Shown here: piece after piece, positions 10,399-17,778 of the stretch
Numbering within the stretch: position 1 is the first letter of the stretch
Layout: each line of letters opens with the position of its first letter
DNA from: Anaerolineae bacterium
Lineage (GTDB): Bacteria; Chloroflexota; Anaerolineae; UBA4142; SHND01
Direction of reading: 5' to 3'
NCBI GenBank assembly: GCA_021463195.1
Contig: JAJTXZ010000049.1
Coordinates: forward strand, 1-37,889
DNA: 37,889 nucleotides
Translations under genes and position numbers: made by a program
Notes under the pieces: generated by a model
Database searches by the model: none
Seen by the model: the letters and a program-made list of their open reading frames with translations, nothing else
What the model was told of the DNA's origin: nothing

Positions 10399-10923
10399 AT
10401 GCTTTATTTGGTTGACCGCCTGGAAGCCGCGATCAACAAAGGCACTGCGGTGCCATTTAGCAACAAACGCATGATTGACGAAGACGAATGTCTCGACATC
10501 ATTGACCAACTGCGGATTGCCGTGCCGGAAGAGATCAAACAGTCGCGCCGCGTCACGCAAGAAAAAGACCGCATTCTCGCGCAAGCCAAAGAAGAGGCGG
10601 ACCGCATCGTGCAAATGGCGCGCGATGAAGCCGCGCATCAAGCCGACTTGAGCGAAGTCGTCAAAACCGCGCAGGCGCGCTCGACCGCGATCTTGACGCA
10701 AGCCGAAAGCGATGCCAAAGTCACGCGCGGCGGCGCCGATGATTACGCGCAGCAAGTGTTGACTGATTTGCAACAACGCTTGGATGAGTTGACCGCGCGC
10801 GTGGCGACACTGCAAGGCACCGTCCATAACGGTCTAAAGATTCTGAACGACAAACGCGCGACCGGCGGCGGCGCCATTTCGTCCCTGCCGCCTTTGCCGC
10901 CAACAGGTCCGGTTTCAACTTGA
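10399..10923 (+). CDS. Coiled-coil protein of unknown function (ATPase/DivIVA-like helical)
   Basis: About 174 residues. The N-terminal ~50 (MLYLVDRLEAAINKGTAVPF onward) is compact. A long charged helix with coiled-coil character follows from about IKQSRRVTQEKDRI to RVATLQGTV, then a Gly/Pro-rich tail. Similar proteins sit between coaD and yceD in related genomes, to my recollection, often labelled ATPase although no Walker motif is visible here. The resemblance is to helical subunit-b/DivIVA-like proteins. A GTG at 10369 would extend it by 10 residues; the ATG at 10399 matches the expected MxxLYLVDRLE start, although AAGGGG lies 15 bases upstream. Confidence 0.6.
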   Translation: MLYLVDRLEAAINKGTAVPFSNKRMIDEDECLDIIDQLRIAVPEEIKQSRRVTQEKDRILAQAKEEADRIVQMARDEAAHQADLSEVVKTAQARSTAILTQAESDAKVTRGGADDYAQQVLTDLQQRLDELTARVATLQGTVHNGLKILNDKRATGGGAISSLPPLPPTGPVST

Positions 10924-10926
10924 TCT

Positions 10927-10956
10927 GGGGCAGCGTCAAAACGCGGCTGCCTCGCT
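10927..10956 (+). terminator. Possible terminator after the coiled-coil gene
   Basis: A GGCAGC/GCTGCC stem (10929-10934 with 10946-10951) starts 5 bases after the stop. It is followed by TCGCTTTAT, a poor T-run. Confidence 0.35.
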
Positions 10957-10993
10957 TTATCCGCGCGACTATTCACAAGTCGCCGACAAAAAA

Positions 10994-11021
10994 TTGACGA
11001 GAACGTTCATTCGATTATAAT
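10994..11021 (+). promoter_or_regulatory. Promoter of the yceD-rpmF operon
   Basis: TTGACG (10994-10999) and a consensus TATAAT (11016-11021) are separated by 16 bases. This gives a leader of about 67 bases before yceD. Confidence 0.75.
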
Positions 11022-11050
11022 GTCAAACGTTTTCGACAGCGTTCTGACCA

Positions 11051-11073
11051 AGCCAGCGCGTTCTGCGCTGGCT
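11051..11073 (+). promoter_or_regulatory. Leader stem-loop upstream of yceD
   Basis: A perfect 9-bp stem, AGCCAGCGC/GCGCTGGCT, with a 5-base loop lies in the transcribed leader about 20 bases before the yceD start. Only TTTCGT follows, so it is not a standard terminator. It could be a ribosomal-protein leader element or an mRNA-stabilising hairpin. Confidence 0.45.
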
Positions 11074-11094
11074 TTCGTATGCGCTTGATGTTTT

Positions 11095-11637
11095 ATGCGT
11101 TACAATGTTTCACAGCTCTTGAAAGGGCATGTCGGCGAAACACGCCATTATCAACTGCAAAACGAAATCGCAGAACTCGACCCGACGATTCGCCCGCTCA
11201 CCGCGTTGAACGGCACGGTGGATTTGATTCGCACTAACGAAGGTATTTTGGTGCGCGCCAATTTATATACGACCGTCGAATTGACGTGCAGCCGTTGTTT
11301 GACGGAATTTGGTTTTCCGACGCGCTTTGAAATTGACGACGAATTTTATCCGACGATTGATATTTTGACCGGGGCGCGCTTGCCGCTGCCCGCCGAAGCC
11401 GATGCAGCGACGCTGATTGACGCGCATCATCTGCTCGATTTAAGCGAAATCACGCGTCAAGATTTGACGCTGGCGCTGCCGCTCGCGCCCTTATGCCGTA
11501 ATAATTGTCAGGGCTTGTGTCCAATTTGCGGCAAAAACCGTAACAATACGGCGTGCGAACATCCGAACGCCGAAATTGACCCGCGTTTCGCAAAACTACA
11601 AGATTTGTTGGACGAATCGAATCGCTCCAGCCAGTGA
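11095..11637 (+). CDS. yceD: DUF177/YceD family protein
   Basis: A 180-residue DUF177 protein. YceD is linked to 23S rRNA accumulation and is almost always encoded directly before rpmF, as here. Conserved cysteines are visible: CSRCL at about 63-67 and a C-terminal cluster with CRNNC and CPICG, suggesting metal binding in this lineage. The C-terminal LCPICGKNRN resembles the family motif GLCPxCGxN. It is separated from rpmF by 13 bases and shares the promoter at 10994-11021. Confidence 0.9.
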   Translation: MRYNVSQLLKGHVGETRHYQLQNEIAELDPTIRPLTALNGTVDLIRTNEGILVRANLYTTVELTCSRCLTEFGFPTRFEIDDEFYPTIDILTGARLPLPAEADAATLIDAHHLLDLSEITRQDLTLALPLAPLCRNNCQGLCPICGKNRNNTACEHPNAEIDPRFAKLQDLLDESNRSSQ

Positions 11638-11650
11638 CAAGGAGTACAAA

Positions 11651-11848
11651 ATGCCACCTCTTCCAAAGCGAAAACTTTCCAAAGGTCGAAGGGACCGCCG
11701 CCGCAGTCATCACGCGCTCAAACCGCAAAATCTGACCGAATGTCCCAACTGCCACAACTTATACATTCCGCACCGCGTTTGTCCGAACTGCGGATATTAT
11801 AATGGTTCCGAAGTTTTCGAAATCAAGCAAGCCAAGAAAAGTAAATGA
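11651..11848 (+). CDS. rpmF: 50S ribosomal protein L32
   Basis: A 65-residue protein starting MPPLPKRKLSKGRRDRRRSH, typical of L32. It has a four-cysteine zinc ribbon, CPNC (about 32-35) and CPNCGYY (about 45-51). The start ATG follows an excellent AAGGAG Shine-Dalgarno 7 bases upstream, stronger than most genes in the window, consistent with high expression. It lies downstream of yceD and upstream of fabD, the conserved yceD-rpmF-fab order. Confidence 0.95.
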   Translation: MPPLPKRKLSKGRRDRRRSHHALKPQNLTECPNCHNLYIPHRVCPNCGYYNGSEVFEIKQAKKSK

Positions 11849-11867
11849 ACTTTGGCGAGCCGAACGA

Positions 11868-11920
11868 GGGTCTGGAAGCCGCGCGAGTCAGCCGCGCGCG
11901 CGTGCCAGACCTTTTCTTTT
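11868..11920 (+). terminator. Rho-independent terminator after rpmF
   Basis: GGTCTGG (11869-11875) pairs with CCAGACC (11905-11911), with a GC-rich inner helix, followed by TTTTCTTTT. This is a convincing terminator that separates rpmF from fabD. Confidence 0.8.
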
Positions 11921-12025
11921 GTACTTTGCATTTCAGATTCAATGTAAAATTCTGCGACGCGGTCAACCGTCCGCCGAGACGTTACGCGTTTTTATTACCG
12001 CGAACGCGATCCAGTCCAGCGCGGT

Positions 12026-12054
12026 TCTGAATTCAGCTGTATTTGGTGTACAAT
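12026..12054 (+). promoter_or_regulatory. Candidate promoter of fabD
   Basis: TACAAT at 12049-12054 lies only 9 bases before the fabD ATG. The -35 region (TCTGAA at 12026-12031) is weak. If this -10 is used, the transcript would be nearly leaderless. Confidence 0.4.
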
Positions 12055-12063
12055 AGCTAACGT

Positions 12064-12999
12064 ATGACAACCGCATGGATTTTTCCCGGACAGGGTTCGC
12101 AATTTGTCGGCATGGCGCGCGATTTGTACGAGACATACGCCAGCGCGCGCGCGGTGATTGACGCGGCGGATGCCGCGCTCGGTTTTTCGCTTTCGAAATT
12201 GATGTTTGAGGGCCCGGAAGCCGAGTTGACCGATACGCTAAACACGCAGCCCGCATTGTTGGCGCACAGCATCGCGGCGCTCGCGGCGCTGCAGCAAGCC
12301 ACCGCTAATACTTTGCCGACAGCGACGTTGTGCGCGGGACACAGTTTGGGCGAATATTCCGCGCTGGTCGCGGCGGGCGCGTTGGATTTCGCCGACGGCA
12401 TCAAGTTGGTGCGAGCGCGCGGCGCGGCAATGAAACGCGCGGGCGAATTGCGCCCCGGCGCGATGGCGGCGCTCATCGGTTTGGACGATGCCAAGTTAAA
12501 CGAAATTTGTCAGACCGCAGGCGCAGTGCAGGTCGCCAACTATAACGCGCCCGGACAAATCGTGCTTTCCGGCGAAAAGGGCGCGTTGGAGCGCGCGGTC
12601 GAATTGGCGAAACAAGCGGGCGCCAAACGCGCGATCGTTTTGGCGGTCAGCATCGCGGCGCATTCGGAATTGATGCGCTCCGCCGTAGAAGATTTTCGCG
12701 CGGCGGTTTTCAATACACCCTTGAATATTCCGCGTCTGCCGATTGTGTCGAATGTCACCGCGCAGCCCATGCGCCAAGTTGAAACTATCCGCGCGGAAAT
12801 GTTGGCGCAGTTGACCTCTGCCGTGCAATGGACGCGGAGCGTTGAGTTGATGCACGCGCAAGGCGTCAGCGTATTTTTAGAGCTTGGGCCCAAAGATGTG
12901 CTGACCGGTTTGAATAAACGGATTGTCCGCGGCGCGGCGGCGCATCCGATTGGCACGCGCGAACAGATTGCAAAATACGTGGAGGACATGAGCCAATGA
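12064..12999 (+). CDS. fabD: Malonyl-CoA:ACP transacylase
   Basis: Transfers malonyl groups from CoA to acyl carrier protein, feeding fatty-acid elongation. The 311 residues contain the start motif WIFPGQGSQFVGMA and the nucleophile Ser94 in GHSLGEYSAL. Arg119 in VRARGAAM binds malonyl carboxylate, and His200 in SIAAHSELM is the catalytic base (normally in a F-H-S context). The C-terminal FLELGPKDVLTGL is also typical. It overlaps fabG by 4 bases (ATGA). There is no acpP, fabF or fabH gene in the window. Confidence 0.95.
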   Translation: MTTAWIFPGQGSQFVGMARDLYETYASARAVIDAADAALGFSLSKLMFEGPEAELTDTLNTQPALLAHSIAALAALQQATANTLPTATLCAGHSLGEYSALVAAGALDFADGIKLVRARGAAMKRAGELRPGAMAALIGLDDAKLNEICQTAGAVQVANYNAPGQIVLSGEKGALERAVELAKQAGAKRAIVLAVSIAAHSELMRSAVEDFRAAVFNTPLNIPRLPIVSNVTAQPMRQVETIRAEMLAQLTSAVQWTRSVELMHAQGVSVFLELGPKDVLTGLNKRIVRGAAAHPIGTREQIAKYVEDMSQ

Positions 13000-13739
13000 T
13001 TGATTTGAGTGGCAAAGTCGCGTTGGTCACGGGCGCGTCGCGCGGCATCGGGCGCGCGGTGGCGCTGCGTCTCGCGAATTTGGGCGCCCAGGTCGCGGTG
13101 AATTACAATCAGAACGCGGACGCGGCGAATGAGGTGGTTCAAGCAATTATCGCCGCGGGCGGCAGCGCGCGGGCGGTGCAAGGCGATGTGAGCCGATTCC
13201 AAGACGCGCAGAATGTCGTCAAGACGACGATTGAGACGTTCGGACGGCTCGATATTTTGGTCAATAACGCCGGCACGACGCGCGACAATTTGCTGGCGCT
13301 GATGAAAGAAGAAGATTTTGATTTCATTATCGCCAATGATCTCAAAAGCGTCTTTAATTGTTCCAAAGCTGCGTTGCGTCAAATGATGAAACAAAAATAC
13401 GGGCGCATCGTGAATATGACTTCGGTGGCGGGCATTGTGGGCAATCCGGGTCAAACTAATTATTCCGCCGCCAAAGCGGGCATTATCGGCTTTACCAAAG
13501 CGATGGCAAAAGAATACGCGTCGAAAAATATCGCGGTCAATGCCGTCGCGCCCGGCTATATTCCCACCGCGTTGACAAATGCGCTGCCGCAAGAGGTCAA
13601 GGATAATATCGTGAAATTTGTCGCGCAGCAGCGTTTTGGCACGGTCGAAGAAGTGGCGGATGCCGTCGCGTTTTTGGCGTCTGACCGCGCGAGTTATATC
13701 ACCGGGCAGACATTAGCCGTGGATGGGGGCATGGTGTAA
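12996..13739 (+). CDS. fabG: 3-oxoacyl-ACP reductase
   Basis: NADPH-dependent reduction of 3-oxoacyl-ACP. A 247-residue short-chain dehydrogenase with TGASRGIG at 12-19, NNAG at 90-93, Ser143 and the catalytic YSAAK (Tyr156, Lys160). The C-terminal ITGQTLAVDGGMV is diagnostic of the FabG type. Its start overlaps the fabD stop, so the two are translationally coupled. Generic SDR function is possible, but linkage to fabD favours FabG. Confidence 0.93.
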   Translation: MIDLSGKVALVTGASRGIGRAVALRLANLGAQVAVNYNQNADAANEVVQAIIAAGGSARAVQGDVSRFQDAQNVVKTTIETFGRLDILVNNAGTTRDNLLALMKEEDFDFIIANDLKSVFNCSKAALRQMMKQKYGRIVNMTSVAGIVGNPGQTNYSAAKAGIIGFTKAMAKEYASKNIAVNAVAPGYIPTALTNALPQEVKDNIVKFVAQQRFGTVEEVADAVAFLASDRASYITGQTLAVDGGMV

Positions 13740-13820
13740 TTGGGATTTGCGAGCGCGGATTTTTGATTTTTGACTAGAAGCAAAAATCATACATCGCAAG
13801 TCATAGAGCATAAATTTTTC

Positions 13821-14189
13821 ATGGATGAAACAATCGGCGCGGTGATTATCGCGCCCCAAGTGATTACGACCGTCGTAAGTCAAGTTGTCCAAGCGACTCC
13901 CGGAGTGGCGCGTCTGGCAACTAGTTTTTCGGGACGCATGAGTCGCGTTCTGCGCGGCAGTCGTTCCGCGAGTGGCGTGGATGTGACGGTGGAAGATGGC
14001 GCGGTCTCGCTGGACGTATACATTGTCGCCATGCCCAATGTCGCGCTGCCGACGTTGGGACTTGGTTTGCAGCACGAGATTTATCGCGCGATTTCAGACG
14101 TGGTAGGAATGCCGGTGCGCGCAGTCAATATTCATTTCGCGGATGTGCAAGCCCCCTTTGACGCGACGACAAGCGGCGCGTCCACTTGA
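13821..14189 (+). CDS. Asp23/Gls24 family protein (YqhY-like)
   Basis: A 122-residue Asp23/DUF322 protein, with IAPQVITTVVSQVVQATPGV at the N-terminus, VTVEDGAVSLDVYIVAMPNVALP in the middle and VVGMPVRAVNIHFADVQ near the end. It precedes nusB, as yqhY precedes nusB in Bacillus, where YqhY is tied to regulation of fatty-acid synthesis. The neighbouring fabD-fabG fits that role. It is about as long as the paralogue at 3032. The ATG at 13821 is preferred because the upstream extension has no family similarity. Confidence 0.82.
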   Translation: MDETIGAVIIAPQVITTVVSQVVQATPGVARLATSFSGRMSRVLRGSRSASGVDVTVEDGAVSLDVYIVAMPNVALPTLGLGLQHEIYRAISDVVGMPVRAVNIHFADVQAPFDATTSGAST

Positions 14190-14286
14190 CTAGAGCCGCT
14201 TCTACTTTAATTTGTGGGCAGACCTTTCGGGTTTTCAGAAACCCGAAAGGTCTTGCCCCCACAAACAAATTAGGAATTCGCTCTAG
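14190..14286. repeat. Palindromic repeat copy 2
   Basis: Nested inverted repeats starting one base after the Asp23 stop. An outer CTAGAGC/GCTCTAG pair encloses AATTTGTGGG with its complement, and a near-perfect core, GACCTTTCGGGTTT with its complement (14221-14252). It shares the core design of the family, but with CTTTCGGG arms. It fills most of the gap before nusB, where it may also act as a terminator. Confidence 0.75.
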
Positions 14287-14319
14287 GCGAACATTGCGGT
14301 AGAGACGAGTTATTCGCTT

Positions 14320-14775
14320 ATGAAGATTCGGCGCAAAGCGCGCGCGTTGGCGCTACAAATTTTATTTGAAATTGACGCGGTAGGGCATGCGCCCAATGCC
14401 GCGCTGCAAACGCGTCTGGAAACGACGCGCGCCGAAGATATGGCAGCGGCGCGCGAACCGATGTCATCGGACGGCGAAGCGTTCGCGCAGGCGCTGGTGC
14501 AAGGCGTGGTCCACAACCGGACCGAGTTGGACCAGCTCATTAGCAAGTTTGCGCCCGAATATCCGGTTGACCAACTCGCGATTGTGGACCGCAATATTTT
14601 GCGGCTCGCGCTATTCGAGCTGCGCGAATTGAGCGAGGTGCCGGTCAAGGTCGCCATTAACGAAGCGGTTGAATTGGCGAAATTGTATGGCAGCGACAGC
14701 GCGCCGCGTTTTGTGAACGGCGTGTTGGGCGCGTACATTGCGGAGCATCCGGTGTTGGCAAAGCGAGGCGTTTGA
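14320..14775 (+). CDS. nusB: Transcription antitermination factor NusB
   Basis: A 151-residue all-helical protein that binds boxA RNA with NusE in rRNA antitermination. The signature RRKARALALQILFEID opens the protein. VDRNILRLALFEL and VAINEAVELAKLYGSDSAPRFVNGVLG form the family's C-terminal half. Length is normal. Its stop overlaps the tatA start (TGATG), so nusB and tatA are translationally coupled. Confidence 0.94.
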   Translation: MKIRRKARALALQILFEIDAVGHAPNAALQTRLETTRAEDMAAAREPMSSDGEAFAQALVQGVVHNRTELDQLISKFAPEYPVDQLAIVDRNILRLALFELRELSEVPVKVAINEAVELAKLYGSDSAPRFVNGVLGAYIAEHPVLAKRGV

Positions 14776-15188
14776 TGAATTTGTTTGGCGTGGGCCCGAT
14801 AGAAATTATTGTCGTGCTGATTGTGATTTTGGCGCTGTTCGGTCCGGACAAGCTGCCCGAACTGGCGAAAAAAATTGGCGGCGCGTCGCGCGAAATTCGC
14901 GAAGGGCTCAATTCGATAAACGAACAGATGAATTCGGCGCTCGAAACTTCGATGAATTTAGAAAAGGCGCAGATGCTCAAACCTACCGCCGCGACTGAAG
15001 AGCCAGCGAACGCCGACGATGCAACCGCGACCGAAACGCCAGCGAACGCCGACGATGCAACCGCGACCAAAGCGCCAACGAACGCCGATAACGCAGCTGC
15101 CTCGTCTCCCGTAAATACTTCCGCTCTCATCGCGCAAGCTTCTTCCGTCGAAACAACCGACTCTGATATACAGTCCGCGTCATCATGA
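14775..15188 (+). CDS. tatA: Sec-independent translocase subunit TatA
   Basis: A 137-residue Tat pore component. One N-terminal membrane helix (IEIIVVLIVILAL, about 8-20) is followed by the hinge FGPDKLPELAKKIG and an amphipathic helix. The C-terminal ~70 residues are Ala/Thr/Asp-rich, low-complexity and partly built from a 12-residue repeat (see 15003-15096), making the protein longer than the usual 60-90. The ATG at 14775 overlaps the nusB stop. The stop overlaps the start of the next gene by 4 bases. Confidence 0.92.
   Translation: MNLFGVGPIEIIVVLIVILALFGPDKLPELAKKIGGASREIREGLNSINEQMNSALETSMNLEKAQMLKPTAATEEPANADDATATETPANADDATATKAPTNADNAAASSPVNTSALIAQASSVETTDSDIQSASS
15003..15096 (+). repeat. 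36-bp tandem repeat inside tatA
   Basis: Two nearly identical 36-bp units (15003-15038, 15039-15074) and a diverged partial third unit. They encode the peptide pattern PANADDATATET, so copy number can change without shifting the frame. Confidence 0.85.
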
Positions 15189-16393
15189 CCGAAATTATTT
15201 CGATTGCGCTTTTGGCGCTCGTGGCGCTGCTCGTTATTGGGCCCCGTCGTTTGCCCGAAAGTGTGGAAGCGTTGTGGCTCGCGCTGACCGATTTTCGTCG
15301 CGTGCAGCGCGGCCAACCGCCGCTCGGCAATCTCTATAATGCGCGCCGTTACTGGATTAGCGCGAAAAATAATGTTTACGCGGGCATTCAAATTTTGTAT
15401 CAGGTCACGGCGCATCTTGAAGAATTGCGCCGCCGCCTTTTCTATGTGCTAATCGCGTTCGGCCTCGGGTTTGGCGTCGCCTTTTTTTTCGCGCAGCCAT
15501 TATTGGGCTTTATTATTCGTCCTGTGCGAATTATCGCGCCGACCACCGTCACGCAAATTCCAATCAATAATTACGCGCTGGCGGAAGATGTGCAAATTAC
15601 GACGAATGTCATCGGCGCAAGCGGCGCCATGAGCCAGACCATTACACTGCCCAAAGGCACGCTTCTGCCTTTGGGTTTGACCAACACCACGCCCATTGTT
15701 TTGAAACCGACCGAACTGTTTTCAGTGTACGTTCAAATCGCGTTGATTGCGGGTTTTGCGGTGGCGCTGCCGGTCATTTTATTTGAATTGGTTTTCTTTT
15801 TGCGCGGACCCAAATATGCCGTCGCGGCGCTGAACGCCGCGGAATGGCACGCGTACCAGAAAACTTTGGCGCCGGAAGAATTGGAAGAAAAAATTCAAGA
15901 GCGCGCCGCGGTGTACGAAGGACTGACCGCGCAAGAAATGCGTCCGATGTATTTCATGCTGCCCGTCGCGTTTGTCTTGTTTATAAGCGGCATTGTATTT
16001 ACCTATTTTTTGCTCTTGCCCAATGCGCTGGACTTTTTATTTTCGTTGGGTGGCTCGTTGGTGCAGCCGCTGCCGTCATTGGAAGAATATATCGGCTTTG
16101 CGTTAGCGTTGATTTTTTGGGTGGGTCTCGCGTTTGAATTGCCGCTCATCATGTTCTTTTTGGCGCGCTTTAATATCATGTCCGCGCGCCAGTTCGCGCA
16201 ACAATGGCGTTACGCTGTCATCATTATCGTCATCGCGGCAGCCGTTATTACGCCGACCGTGGATGTATTCAACATGACGCTGGTCGCGCTGCCAATGCTC
16301 GGATTATATCTGTTGGGCATCGGTTTTGCCTGGCTCGCGCGCCCGCGCGCGGCGGCAGCGGTTAAACAACTCCCCGCAAACACAAAATCTTGA
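15185..16393 (+). CDS. tatC: TatB-TatC fusion, twin-arginine translocase receptor
   Basis: A 402-residue protein combining two Tat receptor parts. Residues 1-45 look like TatA/B: a short membrane helix followed by the hinge GPRRLPE and a helix (VEALWLALTDFRRVQ). After a linker, TatC starts at HLEELRRRL (about 79-87) with six predicted membrane helices. Expected features include LKPTELF in the first periplasmic region, an acidic residue in QEMRP after the first cytoplasmic loop, and ITPTVDVFN with the conserved Asp. The first cytoplasmic loop has an insertion of about 45 residues (AAEWHAYQKTLAPEELEEK and beyond). It overlaps tatA by 4 bases, so tatA and this gene could form a complete Tat system. 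Confidence 0.9.
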   Translation: MTEIISIALLALVALLVIGPRRLPESVEALWLALTDFRRVQRGQPPLGNLYNARRYWISAKNNVYAGIQILYQVTAHLEELRRRLFYVLIAFGLGFGVAFFFAQPLLGFIIRPVRIIAPTTVTQIPINNYALAEDVQITTNVIGASGAMSQTITLPKGTLLPLGLTNTTPIVLKPTELFSVYVQIALIAGFAVALPVILFELVFFLRGPKYAVAALNAAEWHAYQKTLAPEELEEKIQERAAVYEGLTAQEMRPMYFMLPVAFVLFISGIVFTYFLLLPNALDFLFSLGGSLVQPLPSLEEYIGFALALIFWVGLAFELPLIMFFLARFNIMSARQFAQQWRYAVIIIVIAAAVITPTVDVFNMTLVALPMLGLYLLGIGFAWLARPRAAAAVKQLPANTKS

Positions 16394-16417
16394 CCGGTTC
16401 GCGGCGGCGCCAGCGCA

Positions 16418-16453
16418 CAAAAAAACTGCGCCGAAAATTTCTCGGCGCAGTTT
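16418..16453. terminator. Bidirectional terminator between tatC and htrA
   Basis: A 12-bp stem, AAACTGCGCCGA/TCGGCGCAGTTT, has an A-run on the left and TTT on the right. It lies between convergent genes and resembles the rpe-rpmB terminator. Confidence 0.85.
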
Positions 16454-16464
16454 CACTTGCGCGT

Positions 16465-17601
16465 TTACGCAGGCCGCTTGACGAGTGTCACTTGCACTTG
16501 GAGCGTTTGCCCGTCGCGCTCTACCGTTAGCGTAATCGTGTCGCCGACATGATATTTAAAGAGCAGCGAGCGCAGCGAATTATTTTCGTCAATCTTGTCG
16601 CGATTGATCGCGGTGACGACATCGCGCGCCTGCAAGCCCGCCGCTTGCGCCGGACTATTGGGAGTTACTTGCGACACAACGACGCCAGTTTTTGAAGTGA
16701 GATTCATTTCCGCCGCTATTTGCGGATTAATTTCGGAATATGAAATACCGATAAACGGGTATTCAATCCGTCCACTCGTAATCAACTGCTCCGCCACTGA
16801 ACGCACCGTATTGGACGGCACGGCAAAACCCAAGCCCTCGGCTTGATCGCCGCTGGTTGAATCGCGCACCACCAAGGTATTGATGCCGACGATTTGACCC
16901 GCCAAATTAATCAGCGGTCCGCCCGAATTGCCATGATTGATCGCGGCATCCGTTTGAATCAAACTATCTTGCGCTGTGCCTTGCACCGTCCGATTCAATC
17001 CGCTAACCACGCCAACCGTGACCGAACCGCGATAATTGCCCAACGGACTGCCAATCGCGATTACCGATTCGCCCAACTGCAGCGCGCTGGAATCGCCGAA
17101 CGCCGCGACCGCTGGCACTTGACCATTCACCTTTAGCACCGCGATATCGGTCACCGGGTCCGCGCCAACCACCGTTGCATCCGCGCGTTCACCATCACTG
17201 TAAATCACAAAGACACTGCTTGCCCCCTCAATCACATGATTGTTGGTGACAATATGTCCGTCTTGCGAAATGACTACGCCCGAACCCGACGCTTCGGCGG
17301 AACGATTCCCTTGTCCAAAGGTCGCGCCGCCCAAATTTGAAATGACGGTCACAACCGCCGGTTCGACCGCGCGCACTGTGCCAATAACTTCGGACGCCAA
17401 ATTGACCGTCATGTTTTGCGTAATCGGCGCCTGCGCCGGCGACACCGCTTTAATTACCTGCGACACCGGCGACGCAATTGGCGACGCGGTATTGCGCGCT
17501 ACATACATGCCGACCAATCCGCCCATGATGCCGCCGCCAACCACGCCAAGCATAATTCCTAAAACCACGATTATTACAATCCAACCGGATGAACGTGACA
17601 T
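16465..17601 (-). CDS. HtrA/DegP-type serine protease with PDZ domain
   Basis: A 378-residue envelope protease/chaperone of the S1C family. The N-terminal membrane anchor is at about 7-33. The trypsin-like domain contains the full triad: His122 (TNNHVIEG), Asp152 (TDIAVLKV) and Ser226 (HGNSGGPL). One PDZ domain occupies about 275-375 (LTSKTGVVVSQVTPNSPAQAAGLQARDVV). The role is degradation of misfolded exported proteins. The ATG at 17601 follows AGGAGG by 6 bases, an ideal ribosome site; the longer frame starting upstream is not needed. Confidence 0.93.
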   Translation of the reverse strand: MSRSSGWIVIIVVLGIMLGVVGGGIMGGLVGMYVARNTASPIASPVSQVIKAVSPAQAPITQNMTVNLASEVIGTVRAVEPAVVTVISNLGGATFGQGNRSAEASGSGVVISQDGHIVTNNHVIEGASSVFVIYSDGERADATVVGADPVTDIAVLKVNGQVPAVAAFGDSSALQLGESVIAIGSPLGNYRGSVTVGVVSGLNRTVQGTAQDSLIQTDAAINHGNSGGPLINLAGQIVGINTLVVRDSTSGDQAEGLGFAVPSNTVRSVAEQLITSGRIEYPFIGISYSEINPQIAAEMNLTSKTGVVVSQVTPNSPAQAAGLQARDVVTAINRDKIDENNSLRSLLFKYHVGDTITLTVERDGQTLQVQVTLVKRPA

Positions 17602-17630
17602 ACAAGTCCTCCTATATCCTTTCAAAAAAA

Positions 17631-17639
17631 ATTATCGCA
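17631..17639 (-). promoter_or_regulatory. Extended -10 element of htrA
   Basis: On the - strand TGCGATAAT forms an extended -10 about 29 bases before the ATG. The -35 is poor (ACTTGG-like). Confidence 0.4.
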
Positions 17640-17778
17640 TATCAAGATTAACCCAAGTTTAAGCTGACTTGAAGCATTCCAACGACGCGTTAGATTTTGA
17701 CGGTCGCAAATTTATTTCTTGCCGAACCGCCGCATCGCTGCGGCGCGCGATGAACAACGCTCGAATTTTTATGCGCCC

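Noticed and set aside
12540-13592. 350-residue - strand ORF opposite fabD-fabG
   Set aside because: It is an antisense frame left open by GC-rich codon bias; fabD and fabG have complete catalytic motifs on the + strand.
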